Shown here: positions 8,754 to 18,112 of the stretch, piece after piece
Layout of the letters: each line of letters starts with the position of its first letter
How positions within the stretch are numbered: position 1 is the first letter of the stretch
Assembly (NCBI RefSeq): GCF_009758015.1
Contig: NZ_WSEL01000007.1
Location: forward strand, 17,710 to 81,709
Direction: 5' to 3'
From: Ramlibacter pinisoli
GTDB lineage: Bacteria; Pseudomonadota; Gammaproteobacteria; Burkholderiales; Burkholderiaceae_C
Length of the DNA stretch: 64,000 bases
Program-made: the position numbers and the translations under genes
Notes under the pieces: generated by a model
What the model was told of the DNA's origin: nothing
Databases searched by the model: none
What the model saw: the letters and a program-made list of their open reading frames with translations, nothing else

Positions 8754-9998
8754 ATGGACAGCCAGGTCGGACCCGGCAGCCAGGACTTCGTCGCCCTCGA
8801 GGCGCGGTTCGGTGCCCGCAACTACCACCCGGTGCCGGTCGTGGTCGACCGCGCCCTCGACTGCCTGGTCTGGGACGTCGAGGGGCGCGAGTACATCGAC
8901 ATGATGGGCGCCTATTCGGCCGTCAGCCACGGCCACCTGCACCCGCGCGTCGTCGCCGCAGCGCAGCGCCAGCTGCACAAGGTCGCCGTCACCTCGCGCG
9001 CCTACCACGGCAACACGCTCGGACCCTTCCTGGCCAAGCTGTGCACGCTGGCCGGCTTCGAGCGAGCGCTGCCGATGAACACCGGCGCCGAGGCGGTCGA
9101 GACGGCGATCAAGTGCGCCCGCCGCTGGGGCCACCGCGTCAAGGGAATCCCCGACGGCCAGGCCGAGATCCTGGTGGCGCGCAACAACTTCCACGGCCGC
9201 ACCACCACCATCGTGGGCTTTTCCAGCGAGCCCGAGTACCGCGCCGGTTTCGGCCCGTTCGCACCCGGTTTCCGTCACTTCGACTTCGGCGACATGGCCA
9301 GCGTGCGGGCGGCGGCCACGCCCAACACCTGCGCCGTGCTGGTCGAGCCGATCCAGGGCGAGGCAGGCGTTGTGCTGCCGCCGCCGGGCTTCTTCGCCGA
9401 GCTGCGGGACTGGTGCACGGCCCACCGCGTGCTGCTGGTCGACGACGAGGTGCAGGCCGGCCTGGGCCGCACCGGCAAGTGGTTCGCCTTCGAGCACGAA
9501 GGCATCCGCCCGGACGCGCTGATCCTGGGCAAGGCGCTCGGCGCCGGCCTGTTGCCGGTCAGCGCCTTCCTGGCCGATGCGCCGGTGATGGACGTGTTCG
9601 ATCCCGGCAGCCACGGCTCCACCTTCGGCGGCAACGCGCTGGCGGCGGCGGTCGCCCTCGAGGGCCTGCGGGTGCTGGAGGACGAGCGGCTGGTCGAGCG
9701 CGCCGCCCAGCTCGGCCCGCACCTGATGCAGCGCCTGCAGGAGGTGCAGCAGGCAGCCGGGCCGCTGATCCGCGACGTGCGCGGGCGCGGCCTGTGGGTC
9801 GGCGTCGACATCGATCCGGCGCACGGCAACGCACGCCGACTGGTCGAGCAGCTGGCGCGCAACGGCGTGCTGTCCAAGGAGACCCACGAGACGGTGATCC
9901 GGTTCGCGCCGCCGCTCACGATCAGCGCCGCGCTGATCGACCGCGCGACCGCGATCTTCCGCGACACCGTCGCGGCCTGGAGGGCCGGCCGCGACTAA
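8754..9998 (+). CDS. rocD: ornithine--oxo-acid transaminase (class III aminotransferase)
   Basis: A 414-aa PLP enzyme that interconverts ornithine and glutamate-5-semialdehyde. Family features are NTGAEAVETAIKCARRWGH at about residues 107-125, DDEVQAGLGRTGK at about 230-242, and the Schiff-base lysine K260 in ILGKALGAGLLPVSA. The specific match to ornithine aminotransferases over acetylornithine enzymes rests on these motifs and is my reading. A TAGAGT hexamer near 8711 and GAGGAGAG before the ATG suggest its own promoter. Its product is also the product of ProA, encoded two genes downstream. Confidence 0.85.
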   Translation: MDSQVGPGSQDFVALEARFGARNYHPVPVVVDRALDCLVWDVEGREYIDMMGAYSAVSHGHLHPRVVAAAQRQLHKVAVTSRAYHGNTLGPFLAKLCTLAGFERALPMNTGAEAVETAIKCARRWGHRVKGIPDGQAEILVARNNFHGRTTTIVGFSSEPEYRAGFGPFAPGFRHFDFGDMASVRAAATPNTCAVLVEPIQGEAGVVLPPPGFFAELRDWCTAHRVLLVDDEVQAGLGRTGKWFAFEHEGIRPDALILGKALGAGLLPVSAFLADAPVMDVFDPGSHGSTFGGNALAAAVALEGLRVLEDERLVERAAQLGPHLMQRLQEVQQAAGPLIRDVRGRGLWVGVDIDPAHGNARRLVEQLARNGVLSKETHETVIRFAPPLTISAALIDRATAIFRDTVAAWRAGRD

Positions 9999-10001
9999 AC
10001 T
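9996..10001 (+). promoter_or_regulatory. -10-like hexamer of holA overlapping the rocD stop codon
   Basis: TAAACT at 9996-10001 includes the rocD TAA stop and lies 7 nt before the holA ATG. It may give a leaderless holA transcript independent of rocD. No matching -35 is evident, and read-through from rocD is equally possible. Confidence 0.3.
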
Positions 10002-10008
10002 CGCGGCC

Positions 10009-11094
10009 ATGCAGCTTGCCGCCGCCCAGCTGAACGCCCACCTGCAGAAGGGGCTGCGCTCGCTCTACACCCTGCATGGCGACGAGCCGCTGCTGGTGCA
10101 GGAAGCGGCCGACGCCATCCGCGCGGCGGCGCGCGTGCAGGGCTACACCGAGCGCACCGTGCACACGGTGGCCGGCGCGCACTTCGACTGGAGCGAGGTG
10201 CTGGCGGCGGGCGGCTCGCTCAGCCTGTTCGCCGAGCGCCAGATCGTCGAGATCCGCATCCCGACCGGCAAGCCCGGCAAGGAGGGCAGCCCGGCGCTGC
10301 AGCAGCTGGCCCAGGACGCCCAGGGCAACGACAGCACGCTGACCCTGGTGCTGCTGCCGCGGCTGGACAAGATGACGCGCGGCGGCGCCTGGTTCGGCGC
10401 GCTGGAGAACTTCGGCGTGACCATCCAGCTCGACCCGATCGAACGCGGCGCGCTGCCGCAGTGGATCGCCCAGCGCCTGGGCCGCCAGGACCAGCGCGTG
10501 CGCGGCGGCGAGGAGGGCCAGCGCACGCTGCAGTTCTTCGCCGACCGGGTCGAGGGCAACCTGCTGGCGGCGCACCAGGAGATCCAGAAGCTGGGGCTGC
10601 TGTACCCGGGGGGCGAGCTGTCGTTCGAGCAGGTCGAGAGCGCAGTCCTCAACGTGGCCCGCTACGATGTCTTCAAGCTGTCGGAGGCCGTGCTGGGCGG
10701 CCAGGTCGCGCGCGTGCAGCGCATGCTGGACGGCCTGCAGGCCGAGGGCGAGGCCGAGGTGCTGGTGCACTACACCCTGGCCGAGGACATCCGCGCCCTC
10801 AAGCGGGTCCGGGACGCGATGGGCGAGGGCCGGCCGCTGCCGGTGGCGCTGCGCGAGCAGCGCGTGTGGGGCCTGAAGGAGCGCCTGTTCGAGCGCGTCC
10901 TGCCGCGCCTGTCGGCCACCGCGCTGGACAACCTGCTGCACGGCGCGCACGTGGTCGACGGCATCGTCAAGGGCCTGAAGGCGCCCGGCTGGCCGACCGA
11001 CGGCTGGCAGGCGCTGCAGCGCCTGGCCCTGCAGCTGTGCCAGGAATGCGGGGCCCAGCAGGGGCCATCCCCGCGTGGGAAAATCCCGGCGTGA
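10009..11094 (+). CDS. holA: DNA polymerase III subunit delta
   Basis: A 361-aa clamp-loader wrench subunit that opens the beta sliding clamp. The N-terminal region (about 1-140) shows the HolA pattern [20 protein letters not shown], and the middle and C-terminal helical region includes [14 protein letters not shown] and [13 protein letters not shown]. Length is normal (about 340-360). It sits 10 nt after rocD rather than directly after lptE as in most relatives, and its stop overlaps the GTG of proA (GTGA). Confidence 0.95.
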   Translation: MQLAAAQLNAHLQKGLRSLYTLHGDEPLLVQEAADAIRAAARVQGYTERTVHTVAGAHFDWSEVLAAGGSLSLFAERQIVEIRIPTGKPGKEGSPALQQLAQDAQGNDSTLTLVLLPRLDKMTRGGAWFGALENFGVTIQLDPIERGALPQWIAQRLGRQDQRVRGGEEGQRTLQFFADRVEGNLLAAHQEIQKLGLLYPGGELSFEQVESAVLNVARYDVFKLSEAVLGGQVARVQRMLDGLQAEGEAEVLVHYTLAEDIRALKRVRDAMGEGRPLPVALREQRVWGLKERLFERVLPRLSATALDNLLHGAHVVDGIVKGLKAPGWPTDGWQALQRLALQLCQECGAQQGPSPRGKIPA

Positions 11095-12455
11095 ACGCAA
11101 GAACGAACGCCTCCACGCTGGCGGCCGGTGCCGCTGCGCTGCCCCCCGACGAGGCCCTCGCGGCCAGGGGCGGCCCGGCGCCGCTCGACCTGCCCGACTA
11201 CATGCAGGCGCTGGGCCGGCAGGCGCGCCAGGCCAGCGCGCGCCTGTCCGCCGCCAGCGCCGCCGAGAAGAACGCGGTGCTGCGGGGCATCGCCGTCCGG
11301 CTGCGCGCCTCGGGCGAGGCGCTGGCCGCCGACAACGCCCGCGACCTCGAGCGGGCCCAGGCCGCCGGCCTCGCCGCGCCGATGGTCGATCGGCTGCGGC
11401 TCACGCCGAAGATCCTGGAGACGCTGGCGCAGGGCTGCGAGCAGCTGGCCGCGATGCCGGACATCATCGGCGAGATCCGCGGCATGACCCAGCAGCCCAG
11501 CGGCATCCGCGTCGGCCAGATGCGCGTGCCGCTCGGCGTGTTCGGCATGGTCTACGAAAGCCGCCCCAACGTGACGATCGAGGCCGCCAGCCTGTCGATC
11601 AAGAGCGGCAACGCCTGCATCCTGCGCGGCGGCTCGGAGGCGATCGACTCCAACCGGGCGCTGGCCCGCCTGGTGCGCGCCGCGCTGGCCGACGCCGGCC
11701 TGCCCGAGGACGCGGTGCAACTGGTGCAGACCACCGACCGCGAGGCGGTCGGCCAGCTGATCGCCATGCCGCAGTACGTCGACGTCATCATCCCGCGCGG
11801 CGGCAAGGGCCTGATCGAGCGCATCAGCCGCGACGCCAGGGTGCCGGTCATCAAGCACCTGGACGGCAACTGCCACGTCTACGTTGACGACCCCTGCGAC
11901 GTGGCGATGGCGGTCACCATCGCCGACAACGCCAAGACCCAGAAGTACAGCCCCTGCAACGCCAGCGAGGGCCTGCTGGTGGCGCGCGCCGTCGCCGCCG
12001 ACTTCCTGCCGGCCATCGGCGCGGTGTATGCGGCCAAGGGCGTCGAGATGCGCTGCGACCCCGAGGCGGCCGCCATCCTGGCCCGCGTCGGCGGCGCCGA
12101 CGTGCGGCCGGCCACCGAGCAGGACTGGTCCGAGGAGTACCTGGCGCCCATCATCAGCATCAAGATGGTGGCCGGTCTGGACGAGGCCATCGCCCACATC
12201 AACCGCTACAGCAGCCACCACACCGACGCCATCGTCACGCGCGACCACGTGCACGCCCAGCGCTTCCTGCGCGAGGTCGATTCGGCCAGCGTGATGGTCA
12301 ACGCGAGCACCCGCTTCGCCGACGGCTTCGAGTACGGGCTGGGCGCCGAGATCGGCATCAGCACCGACAAGTTCCACGCCCGCGGCCCGGTCGGCATCGA
12401 AGGCCTGACCTCGCTGAAGTGGGTGGTGCTCGGCCAGGGCGAAGTGCGCACCTGA
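11091..12455 (+). CDS. proA: glutamate-5-semialdehyde dehydrogenase (gamma-glutamyl phosphate reductase)
   Basis: A 454-aa enzyme, second step of proline synthesis, reducing gamma-glutamyl phosphate to the semialdehyde. The catalytic cysteine is in [10 protein letters not shown] near residue 289, and [16 protein letters not shown] and [14 protein letters not shown] are family blocks. The GTG at 11091 overlaps the holA stop. Typical ProA is about 417-427 aa and begins close to [12 protein letters not shown] here (ATG at 11203), so the first 37 residues are an extension. That extension is encoded in part by a copy of a dispersed repeat (see the repeat entry). The true start could therefore be 11203. 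Confidence 0.95.
   Translation: MNARTNASTLAAGAAALPPDEALAARGGPAPLDLPDYMQALGRQARQASARLSAASAAEKNAVLRGIAVRLRASGEALAADNARDLERAQAAGLAAPMVDRLRLTPKILETLAQGCEQLAAMPDIIGEIRGMTQQPSGIRVGQMRVPLGVFGMVYESRPNVTIEAASLSIKSGNACILRGGSEAIDSNRALARLVRAALADAGLPEDAVQLVQTTDREAVGQLIAMPQYVDVIIPRGGKGLIERISRDARVPVIKHLDGNCHVYVDDPCDVAMAVTIADNAKTQKYSPCNASEGLLVARAVAADFLPAIGAVYAAKGVEMRCDPEAAAILARVGGADVRPATEQDWSEEYLAPIISIKMVAGLDEAIAHINRYSSHHTDAIVTRDHVHAQRFLREVDSASVMVNASTRFADGFEYGLGAEIGISTDKFHARGPVGIEGLTSLKWVVLGQGEVRT
11136..11187 (+). repeat. dispersed GC-rich repeat, copy inside the proA N-terminal extension
   Basis: This stretch matches the intergenic copy at 35778-35829 at roughly 43 of 52 positions by eye. Both contain GCGCTGCCCCCCGA, GGCCCTCGCG and GGGGCGGCCCGG in the same order and spacing. 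Here it is read in frame, encoding low-complexity [16 protein letters not shown]. It is an extragenic-type palindromic element of a kind seen between genes in Comamonadaceae. Confidence 0.6.
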
Positions 12456-12463
12456 CCGCCCCG

Positions 12464-13477
12464 ATGGCTGACTATTGGCCCGGCTGCGGCTGGCAGTTCC
12501 TGCGCTCCGATGCCGACGGCCAGCTGGTCGTCACCGACGACTTCCTGCGCCACCTGCTGCAGCGCCCCGAACTGGCGCCGCTGCCCGAGTCCTGCGCCGC
12601 CGAACGCGCGCTGCACCAGGAGCTGCTGGCGCAGCCGCGCCAGGCGGTCGGGACGGCGCGGCTGGCCGCCCTGGCCGACCCCGATGCGGCGGACAACTAC
12701 GCCGTCTGGCTGCGCTTCCGCGAGCGCCTGCTGGCGCGGCCGACGCTCGAGGGCAGCTACCTGCAGCTGTTCCAGCGCGACGTCGACGTGCCGCCGCTGC
12801 TGGTGCACCAGCTCACGCAGGTGCTGCTGCGGCAGGTGCTGGGCGAGGACGCGACGCCGTTCCAGGCCCGCGCCGCCGAACTGCTGTTCCGGCCCCAGCG
12901 CATCGCCGTCCAGGGCGACGGCCAGGTGATGGCGGCCGACGAGGAGACGGTGGAGAGCCAGGCGCTGGCCGCCACGCCCGGCTCGCTGGTCGACCTGCTG
13001 CGGCAGGCCGGCGCGACGCCGCGCGAGGCCGAGCTCGACGTGCTGGGCGAGGCCAACGCCGGCCAGTACTGGGAGCGCAGCGAGGCGCACGACCTGGTGG
13101 TGCAGCTCAATCACGGCCAGCCGGCGCTGGCCGCCCTGTGCGAGGTGATCGAGCGCTGGATCGGGCACTTCCTGGGCGTGCGGGTGCGGGTGGAGGTGGC
13201 GCGCGAGATCGACGAGGACCAGTGGGTCTGGCACGTCGGCCTGGACGCGCAGGCCACGGCGGTGCTCAACGCCCTGTACCGCGGCGAGGACGTCGACGAG
13301 GCCCAGGGCCGGCGCATGCTGTGCCTGTTCCGGCTCGAGTTCGCCGACCCGCACGTGCTGCGGCCCGAGGTCGCCGGGCACCCGGTCTGGCTGGCGATGG
13401 CGATGGACGAGGGCCAGCGCCTGCGGCTCAAGCCGCAGAACCTGTTGCTGAACCTGCCGCTGGCACGCCAGAGCTGA
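12464..13477 (+). CDS. DUF6352 family protein
   Basis: A 337-aa cytoplasmic-looking protein with no signal peptide or membrane helix. The opening MADYWPGCGWQFLRSD and overall length match what I know as the DUF6352 family, common in Burkholderiales and of unknown function. ATG 12464 lies 8 nt after the proA stop, and gshA follows 89 nt later. It contains an acidic mid-region (AADEETVESQALAATPGSLV) and a conserved-looking C-terminal part rich in Leu and Arg. The context is glutamate-derived pathways (proA, gshA), but that is not evidence of function. Confidence 0.75.
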   Translation: MADYWPGCGWQFLRSDADGQLVVTDDFLRHLLQRPELAPLPESCAAERALHQELLAQPRQAVGTARLAALADPDAADNYAVWLRFRERLLARPTLEGSYLQLFQRDVDVPPLLVHQLTQVLLRQVLGEDATPFQARAAELLFRPQRIAVQGDGQVMAADEETVESQALAATPGSLVDLLRQAGATPREAELDVLGEANAGQYWERSEAHDLVVQLNHGQPALAALCEVIERWIGHFLGVRVRVEVAREIDEDQWVWHVGLDAQATAVLNALYRGEDVDEAQGRRMLCLFRLEFADPHVLRPEVAGHPVWLAMAMDEGQRLRLKPQNLLLNLPLARQS

Positions 13478-13525
13478 CGCCGCCACGGCCGCGCCTTGCA
13501 AGCGCCGGCCGCGTCCCCAGCTTCC

Positions 13526-13531
13526 TACAAT
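13526..13531 (+). promoter_or_regulatory. -10-like hexamer upstream of gshA
   Basis: TACAAT lies 35 nt before the gshA ATG in the gap after the DUF6352 gene. A TTGCAA at 13496-13501 is too far away (24 nt) for a standard -35, so only the -10 is supported. Confidence 0.35.
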
Positions 13532-13566
13532 TCACCCACGGCGCGAGGCCGTCCTCGAGGGCTCCC

Positions 13567-14862
13567 ATGGTTCCGCATCTCATCACCGCCCTCACGGGTC
13601 CGATCAACGAACTCGAGCAGCGCATCCTGGAGTCGATGCCGGCCATCGAGCGCTGGTTCCGGCTCGAGTGGATGGAGCACACGCCGCCGTTCTACACCTC
13701 GGTCGACGTGCGCAACGCCGGCTTCAAGCTGGCCCCGGTCGACACCAACCTGTTCCCGGGCGGCTGGAACAACCTCACCACCGAGATGCTGCCGCTGGCG
13801 GTGCAGTCGGCGATGGCGGCCATCGAGAAGATCTGCCCCGAGGCCAAGAACCTGCTGGTGATCCCGGAGAACCACACCCGCAACACGTTCTACCTGTCCA
13901 ACGTGCTGCAGTTGAAGCGCATCTTCCACATGGCGGGCCTGAACGTGCGCATCGGCTCGATCAGCCCGGAGATCAAGGAGCCGACCACCTTCAACCTGCC
14001 CACCGGCGAGTCGGTCGTGCTCGAACCGGTGGTGCGCAGCCGGCACCGCCTGGGGCTGAAGGACTTCGATCCCTGCACCATCCTGCTCAACAACGACCTG
14101 TCGGCCGGCGCCCCCGGCATCCTGGAGGACCTGCACGAGCAGTACCTGCTGCCGCCGCTGCACGCCGGCTGGTCGGTGCGGCGCAAGAGCCGCCACTTCC
14201 AGAGCTACGAGGAGGTGTCCAAGCGCTTCGGCAAGCTGCTGGGCATCGACCCGTGGCTGATCAACCCGATGTTCAACAAGTGCGGCGAGATCGATTTCGC
14301 CTCCGGTGCGGGCATGGACTGCCTGACCACCAACGTCGATGCCCTGCTCACGCGGGTGCGCAAGAAGTACAAGGAATACGGCATCAACGAGAAGCCGTTC
14401 GTCATCGTCAAGGCCGACAACGGCACCTACGGCATGGGCATCATGACCGTGCGCGACGTGAAGGACCTGGACCAGCTCAACCGTCGCACCAAGAACAAGA
14501 TGGCGGTCGCCAAGGACGGCCAGGAGGTGCACGACGTCATCATCCAGGAAGGGGTGCAGACGTACGAGCGCATCCACGACGCGGTGGCCGAACCGGTGGT
14601 CTACATGATGGACCGCTACGTGGTCGGCGGCTTCTATCGCGTGCACCCCGAGCGCGGCATCGACGAGAACCTCAATGCGCCGGGCGCCGGCTACGTGCCA
14701 CTGGCGTTCGCCGAGAGTACGCGCTTACCTCAGCCGGGTGAGAAGCCGGGTGCCAGCGCGCCCAACCGGTTCTACATGTACGGCGTGATCGGCCGGCTGG
14801 CGATGCTAGCGGCGAGCTACGAACTCGAGGCCACCGACCCCGAGGCAGAGACCTACGACTGA
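13567..14862 (+). CDS. gshA: glutamate--cysteine ligase (proteobacterial GshA, TIGR02049-like)
   Basis: A 431-aa ATP-dependent ligase making gamma-glutamylcysteine, the first step of glutathione synthesis. It belongs to the non-E. coli type found in many beta- and some gammaproteobacteria. Recognisable blocks are PPFYTSVDVRNAGFKLAPVD near residue 40, LFPGGWNNLT, and VKADNGTYGMGIMTVRDV near 280, which resembles an ATP-grasp loop. In this lineage gshA, kup and gshB cluster. Here kup follows directly and gshB lies 4 kb downstream behind two other genes. Confidence 0.92.
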   Translation: MVPHLITALTGPINELEQRILESMPAIERWFRLEWMEHTPPFYTSVDVRNAGFKLAPVDTNLFPGGWNNLTTEMLPLAVQSAMAAIEKICPEAKNLLVIPENHTRNTFYLSNVLQLKRIFHMAGLNVRIGSISPEIKEPTTFNLPTGESVVLEPVVRSRHRLGLKDFDPCTILLNNDLSAGAPGILEDLHEQYLLPPLHAGWSVRRKSRHFQSYEEVSKRFGKLLGIDPWLINPMFNKCGEIDFASGAGMDCLTTNVDALLTRVRKKYKEYGINEKPFVIVKADNGTYGMGIMTVRDVKDLDQLNRRTKNKMAVAKDGQEVHDVIIQEGVQTYERIHDAVAEPVVYMMDRYVVGGFYRVHPERGIDENLNAPGAGYVPLAFAESTRLPQPGEKPGASAPNRFYMYGVIGRLAMLAASYELEATDPEAETYD

Positions 14863-14990
14863 TCGGCCGGCGCCAGTTGCTGCGCTGCAACAAAAGGCGC
14901 GACGGGCGCAGGTGAGCGGCGCACAATAGCGTCCCCAAAGGAACCGGAACCCCCGCCGCCGCACCCGCGGCCCGAAGACGGGGGACCTTA

Positions 14991-16859
14991 GTGCAGAGCT
15001 CGAAATCCTCGCTCGCGGCGCTGACCCTCGCCGCCATCGGCGTCGTCTACGGCGACATCGGCACCAGCGTCCTGTACGCCGTCAAGGAGGTCTTCGGCTC
15101 CGGCCACGTGCCGTTCACGATGGCCAACGTGTACGGCATCCTGTCGATCTTCTTCTGGACGCTGACGGTCATCGTCTCGCTCAAGTACGTGGTGCTGGTG
15201 CTGCGCGCCGATAACCACGGCGAGGGCGGCCTGATCGCGATGCTGGCGCTGGCATCGCAGGCGGTGAAGGAAAAGCCCAAGCTGCGCAGGGTGCTGCTGG
15301 CGGTCGGCATCTTCGGCAGCTCGCTGTTCTACGGCGACGGCGTCATCACGCCGGCGATCTCGGTGCTGTCGGCGGTCGAGGGCCTGGAGGTGGTGTCGCC
15401 GCGCTTCAAGGAGGGCGTGATCCCGATCACGCTGGTGATCCTGTTCGGCCTGTTCGCGGTGCAAAAGCGCGGCACCGCCGGCATCGGCAAGTTCTTCGGC
15501 CCGATCACCGTCGTCTGGTTCGTCGTGATCGCCGTGCTGGGCGTCTCCAACATCGTGCGCCATCCCGAGATCCTGGTGGCCCTGAGCCCGCACCACGCGG
15601 TGCTGTTCATGTGGCACCACCCGGGCACCACCTTCGTCATCCTCGGGGCGGTGGTGCTGTGCGTGACCGGCGCCGAGGCGCTCTACGCCGACCTGGGCCA
15701 CTTCGGCAAGCAGCCGATCCGGCTGGCCTGGTTCTCCGTCGTCATGCCGGCGCTGACCATGAACTACTTCGGCCAGGGCGCGCTGCTGCTCGAGAATCCC
15801 GACGCGGTGAAGAACCCGTTCTACATGATGGCGCCCGACTGGGCGCTGCTGCCGCTGGTGGTGCTGGCCACTGCCGCCACGGTGATCGCGTCGCAGGCCC
15901 TGATCACCGGGGCGTTCAGCGTCACCAAGCAGGTGGTGCAGCTGGGCTACCTGCCGCGGCTGCAGGTGCAGCACACCAGCGTGCGCGAGACCGGCCAGAT
16001 CTACATCCCGTTCGTCAACTGGGGCCTGTTCGTGGCCATCGTGCTGGCGGTGGTGCTGTTCCGCTCGTCGAGCGCGCTGGCCTCGGCCTACGGCATCGCC
16101 GTCACGCTGGACATGCTGATCACCACGACGCTGACGTTCTTCGTCATCCGCTACAGCTGGAAGTACCCGCTGTGGCTGTGCGTGGCGGCGACCGGCTGGT
16201 TCTTCGTGGTCGACATCACCTTCTTCAGCTCCAACATGCTCAAGCTGCTGCACGGCGGCTGGTTCCCGCTGGCCATCGGTGGCTGCGTCTTCACGCTGAT
16301 GATGACGTGGAAGGAGGGCCGCGGCATCCTGAACGAGAAACTGCGCGCCGACGCCATCGACCTCAAGAGCTTCCTGGAGTCGGTCTTCGTCAGCCCGCCC
16401 ACGCGCGTCGAGGGCACGGCGATCTTCCTGACGGCCGAGCCCGGCACCGTTCCCAACGCGATGCTGCACAACCTCAAGCACAACAAGGTGCTGCACGAGC
16501 ACAACCTGTTCGTCACGGTGCGCAGCCACGAGGTGCCCTGGATCGGCCTGGGCAAGCGGCTGGAGGTCGAGCCGCTCGGCCACAACTGCTGGCAGGTCGT
16601 CATCCACTACGGCTTCAAGAACGACTTCGACGTGCCGCGCGCGCTGGACCACATGCGCAACCGCGGCTGCGAGATCCAGGCCATGACCACCAGCTACTTC
16701 CTGTCGCGCGACGTGGTGGTGCCCACCATCGGCGGCGGCATGGCCACCTGGCGCGAGAAGCTGTTCGCCCAGATGCACCTGAACGCCAGCGCGGCCGCCG
16801 ACTTCCTCAAGCTGCCGAACAACGCGGTGGTGGAGCTGGGCTCGAAGATCGAGATCTAG
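14991..16859 (+). CDS. kup: KUP-family potassium uptake protein
   Basis: A 622-aa K+/H+ symporter of the inner membrane. About 12 hydrophobic segments lie in residues 1-430, then a soluble C-terminal domain of about 190 residues. The N-terminal signature [18 protein letters not shown] is diagnostic, as is [19 protein letters not shown]. The GTG at 14991 is preceded by GGGGGA. A CACAAT -10-like element at 14922-14927 may drive it. Position between the two glutathione synthesis genes is notable because glutathione controls potassium efflux in many proteobacteria. Confidence 0.96.
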   Translation: MQSSKSSLAALTLAAIGVVYGDIGTSVLYAVKEVFGSGHVPFTMANVYGILSIFFWTLTVIVSLKYVVLVLRADNHGEGGLIAMLALASQAVKEKPKLRRVLLAVGIFGSSLFYGDGVITPAISVLSAVEGLEVVSPRFKEGVIPITLVILFGLFAVQKRGTAGIGKFFGPITVVWFVVIAVLGVSNIVRHPEILVALSPHHAVLFMWHHPGTTFVILGAVVLCVTGAEALYADLGHFGKQPIRLAWFSVVMPALTMNYFGQGALLLENPDAVKNPFYMMAPDWALLPLVVLATAATVIASQALITGAFSVTKQVVQLGYLPRLQVQHTSVRETGQIYIPFVNWGLFVAIVLAVVLFRSSSALASAYGIAVTLDMLITTTLTFFVIRYSWKYPLWLCVAATGWFFVVDITFFSSNMLKLLHGGWFPLAIGGCVFTLMMTWKEGRGILNEKLRADAIDLKSFLESVFVSPPTRVEGTAIFLTAEPGTVPNAMLHNLKHNKVLHEHNLFVTVRSHEVPWIGLGKRLEVEPLGHNCWQVVIHYGFKNDFDVPRALDHMRNRGCEIQAMTTSYFLSRDVVVPTIGGGMATWREKLFAQMHLNASAAADFLKLPNNAVVELGSKIEI

Positions 16860-16860
16860 G

Positions 16861-16940
16861 ACCACCCCGAAGCGCCTTCGGCGCCTCCCCTCGAGGGGCG
16901 CCACCAGCGGCCCGGCGAAGCCGGTTCCGCGGTGGCACGG
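16861..16940. repeat. GC-rich palindromic intergenic repeat after kup
   Basis: This is a dense set of nested inverted repeats: GAAGCGCCTTC, then CCCCTCGAGGGG at 16887-16898, then CCGGCGAAGCCGG. I recognise this pattern as a dispersed downstream repeat of Comamonadaceae. It has no U-tract, so it may act as an mRNA 3' stabiliser or REP-like element rather than a terminator. Confidence 0.55.
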
Positions 16941-16971
16941 GCCTGGTCTGCTGCGGCTTCATCGCCGCAAG

Positions 16972-16997
16972 AAAAAAGGGCACCCCGCGGCGCCCTT
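16972..16997 (-). terminator. rho-independent terminator of the minus-strand binding-protein gene
   Basis: Read on the minus strand, a 9-bp stem (16997-16989 with 16984-16976, one G-T pair) closes a 4-base loop and runs into TTTTTTC. It lies 52 nt past the stop of the gene at 17050-17931 and fits as its terminator. Confidence 0.8.
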
Positions 16998-17049
16998 GTA
17001 GGGGCCCCGGCCTGCGCCGGGGCGGCGACCTTGCGGCCGCTGCGCGGCC

Positions 17050-17931
17050 TCAGGTCGCCGGCTTGTCGCTCTGGGCCTTCAGGTTGTCCTTCAGTTCGGG
17101 CGCCATCGGGAAGCCCAGGTTCATGTTGTTGGGCGGGATGGGCGAGGTGAACCACTTCGCGTACAGCTTCTCGAACTCGCCGCTCTTCATCATGTTGCCG
17201 ATCACGCGGTCGACCAGCTGCTTGAACTGCGGGTCGTCCTTGCGCAGCATGCAGGCGTAGGGCTCGACCTGCAGCGGCTCGCCCACCACGTCCCAGTCGG
17301 CCGGGTTCTTGTCGTTGGCCTTCAGCCCGAACAGCAGTATGTCGTCCATGCCGAACGCCACCGAGCGGCCGCTCTCCACCAGCAGCTTGGAGTCGTCGTG
17401 GTCCTTGCCGGTCAGGATGTTCATGTCCAGGCCCTTGTCCTGGTTGTACTTGCGCAGCACCTGGAAGTTGGTGGTGCCGGCGGTGGTGGAGATGGTCTTG
17501 CCCTTCAGGTCGGCGTAGCTCTTGATGCCCGAGTTCTTCTTCACCAGCAGGCGGGTGCCGGTGTAGAAGTGGTTGATGGCGAACGCCACTTCCTTGCCGC
17601 GGGTGGAGTTGTTGGTGGTGGAGCCGCATTCCACGTCGATCGTGCCGTTGCTCAGCAGCGGGATGCGGTTCTGCGACGTGACCGCCTGCCAGGCGACCTC
17701 GAGGTTGGGTTTGTTGGTGACCTTCTTGACCTCGGCGGCGATGGCCTCGGACACCTCCACCATCATCCCCACCGGCTTGCCGGGGCCGGCCAGGTAGCTG
17801 AAGGGAACCGATGACTCGCGGTAGGCGAGCGTGAGCTTGTTGGTGTCGGCCACCTTCTTGAGCGTCTCCTGGGCCGACACGCCGGTGGCGGCCAGGGCGA
17901 GCACGAGGGGCAGCAGCGTCATGCGCTTCAT
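17050..17931 (-). CDS. periplasmic amino-acid ABC transporter substrate-binding protein (glutamate/aspartate type)
   Basis: A 293-aa secreted protein. Residues 1-20 form a signal peptide (MKRMTLLPLVLALAATGVSA, cleavage before QE). The rest is the SBP_bac_3 fold, with AYRESSVPFSYLAG, DVECGSTTNNSTRGKEVAF and GMDDILLFG typical of the GltI/glutamate-aspartate cluster. No permease or ATPase gene is adjacent, so it is an orphan receptor. It is on the opposite strand between kup and the GST gene, with its own terminator, and interrupts the gshA-kup-gshB cluster. Confidence 0.88.
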   Translation of the reverse strand: MKRMTLLPLVLALAATGVSAQETLKKVADTNKLTLAYRESSVPFSYLAGPGKPVGMMVEVSEAIAAEVKKVTNKPNLEVAWQAVTSQNRIPLLSNGTIDVECGSTTNNSTRGKEVAFAINHFYTGTRLLVKKNSGIKSYADLKGKTISTTAGTTNFQVLRKYNQDKGLDMNILTGKDHDDSKLLVESGRSVAFGMDDILLFGLKANDKNPADWDVVGEPLQVEPYACMLRKDDPQFKQLVDRVIGNMMKSGEFEKLYAKWFTSPIPPNNMNLGFPMAPELKDNLKAQSDKPAT

Positions 17932-18112
17932 CGGGAACTCCTCACGGGGATGGATTGGAGCCGCCGAGTGTAGACAGCCGAGCCGCACGCGGCATTGCCG
18001 TAAACCACGACGTCCGGCCGCCCGCCGCCGGCGGCGCGGCGTGCCGGCGCTAGCACGCCGCCAGTGCCCGCGCCGGCGCGGGCCCACTGCCCGCCGTGCT
18101 ACGGTGACGGCC

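Noticed and set aside
16920-16950. Sigma-54 promoter-like TGGCAC downstream of kup
   Set aside because: The required GC of the -12 element is missing at the right spacing, and the site lies in a known repeat between converging genes.
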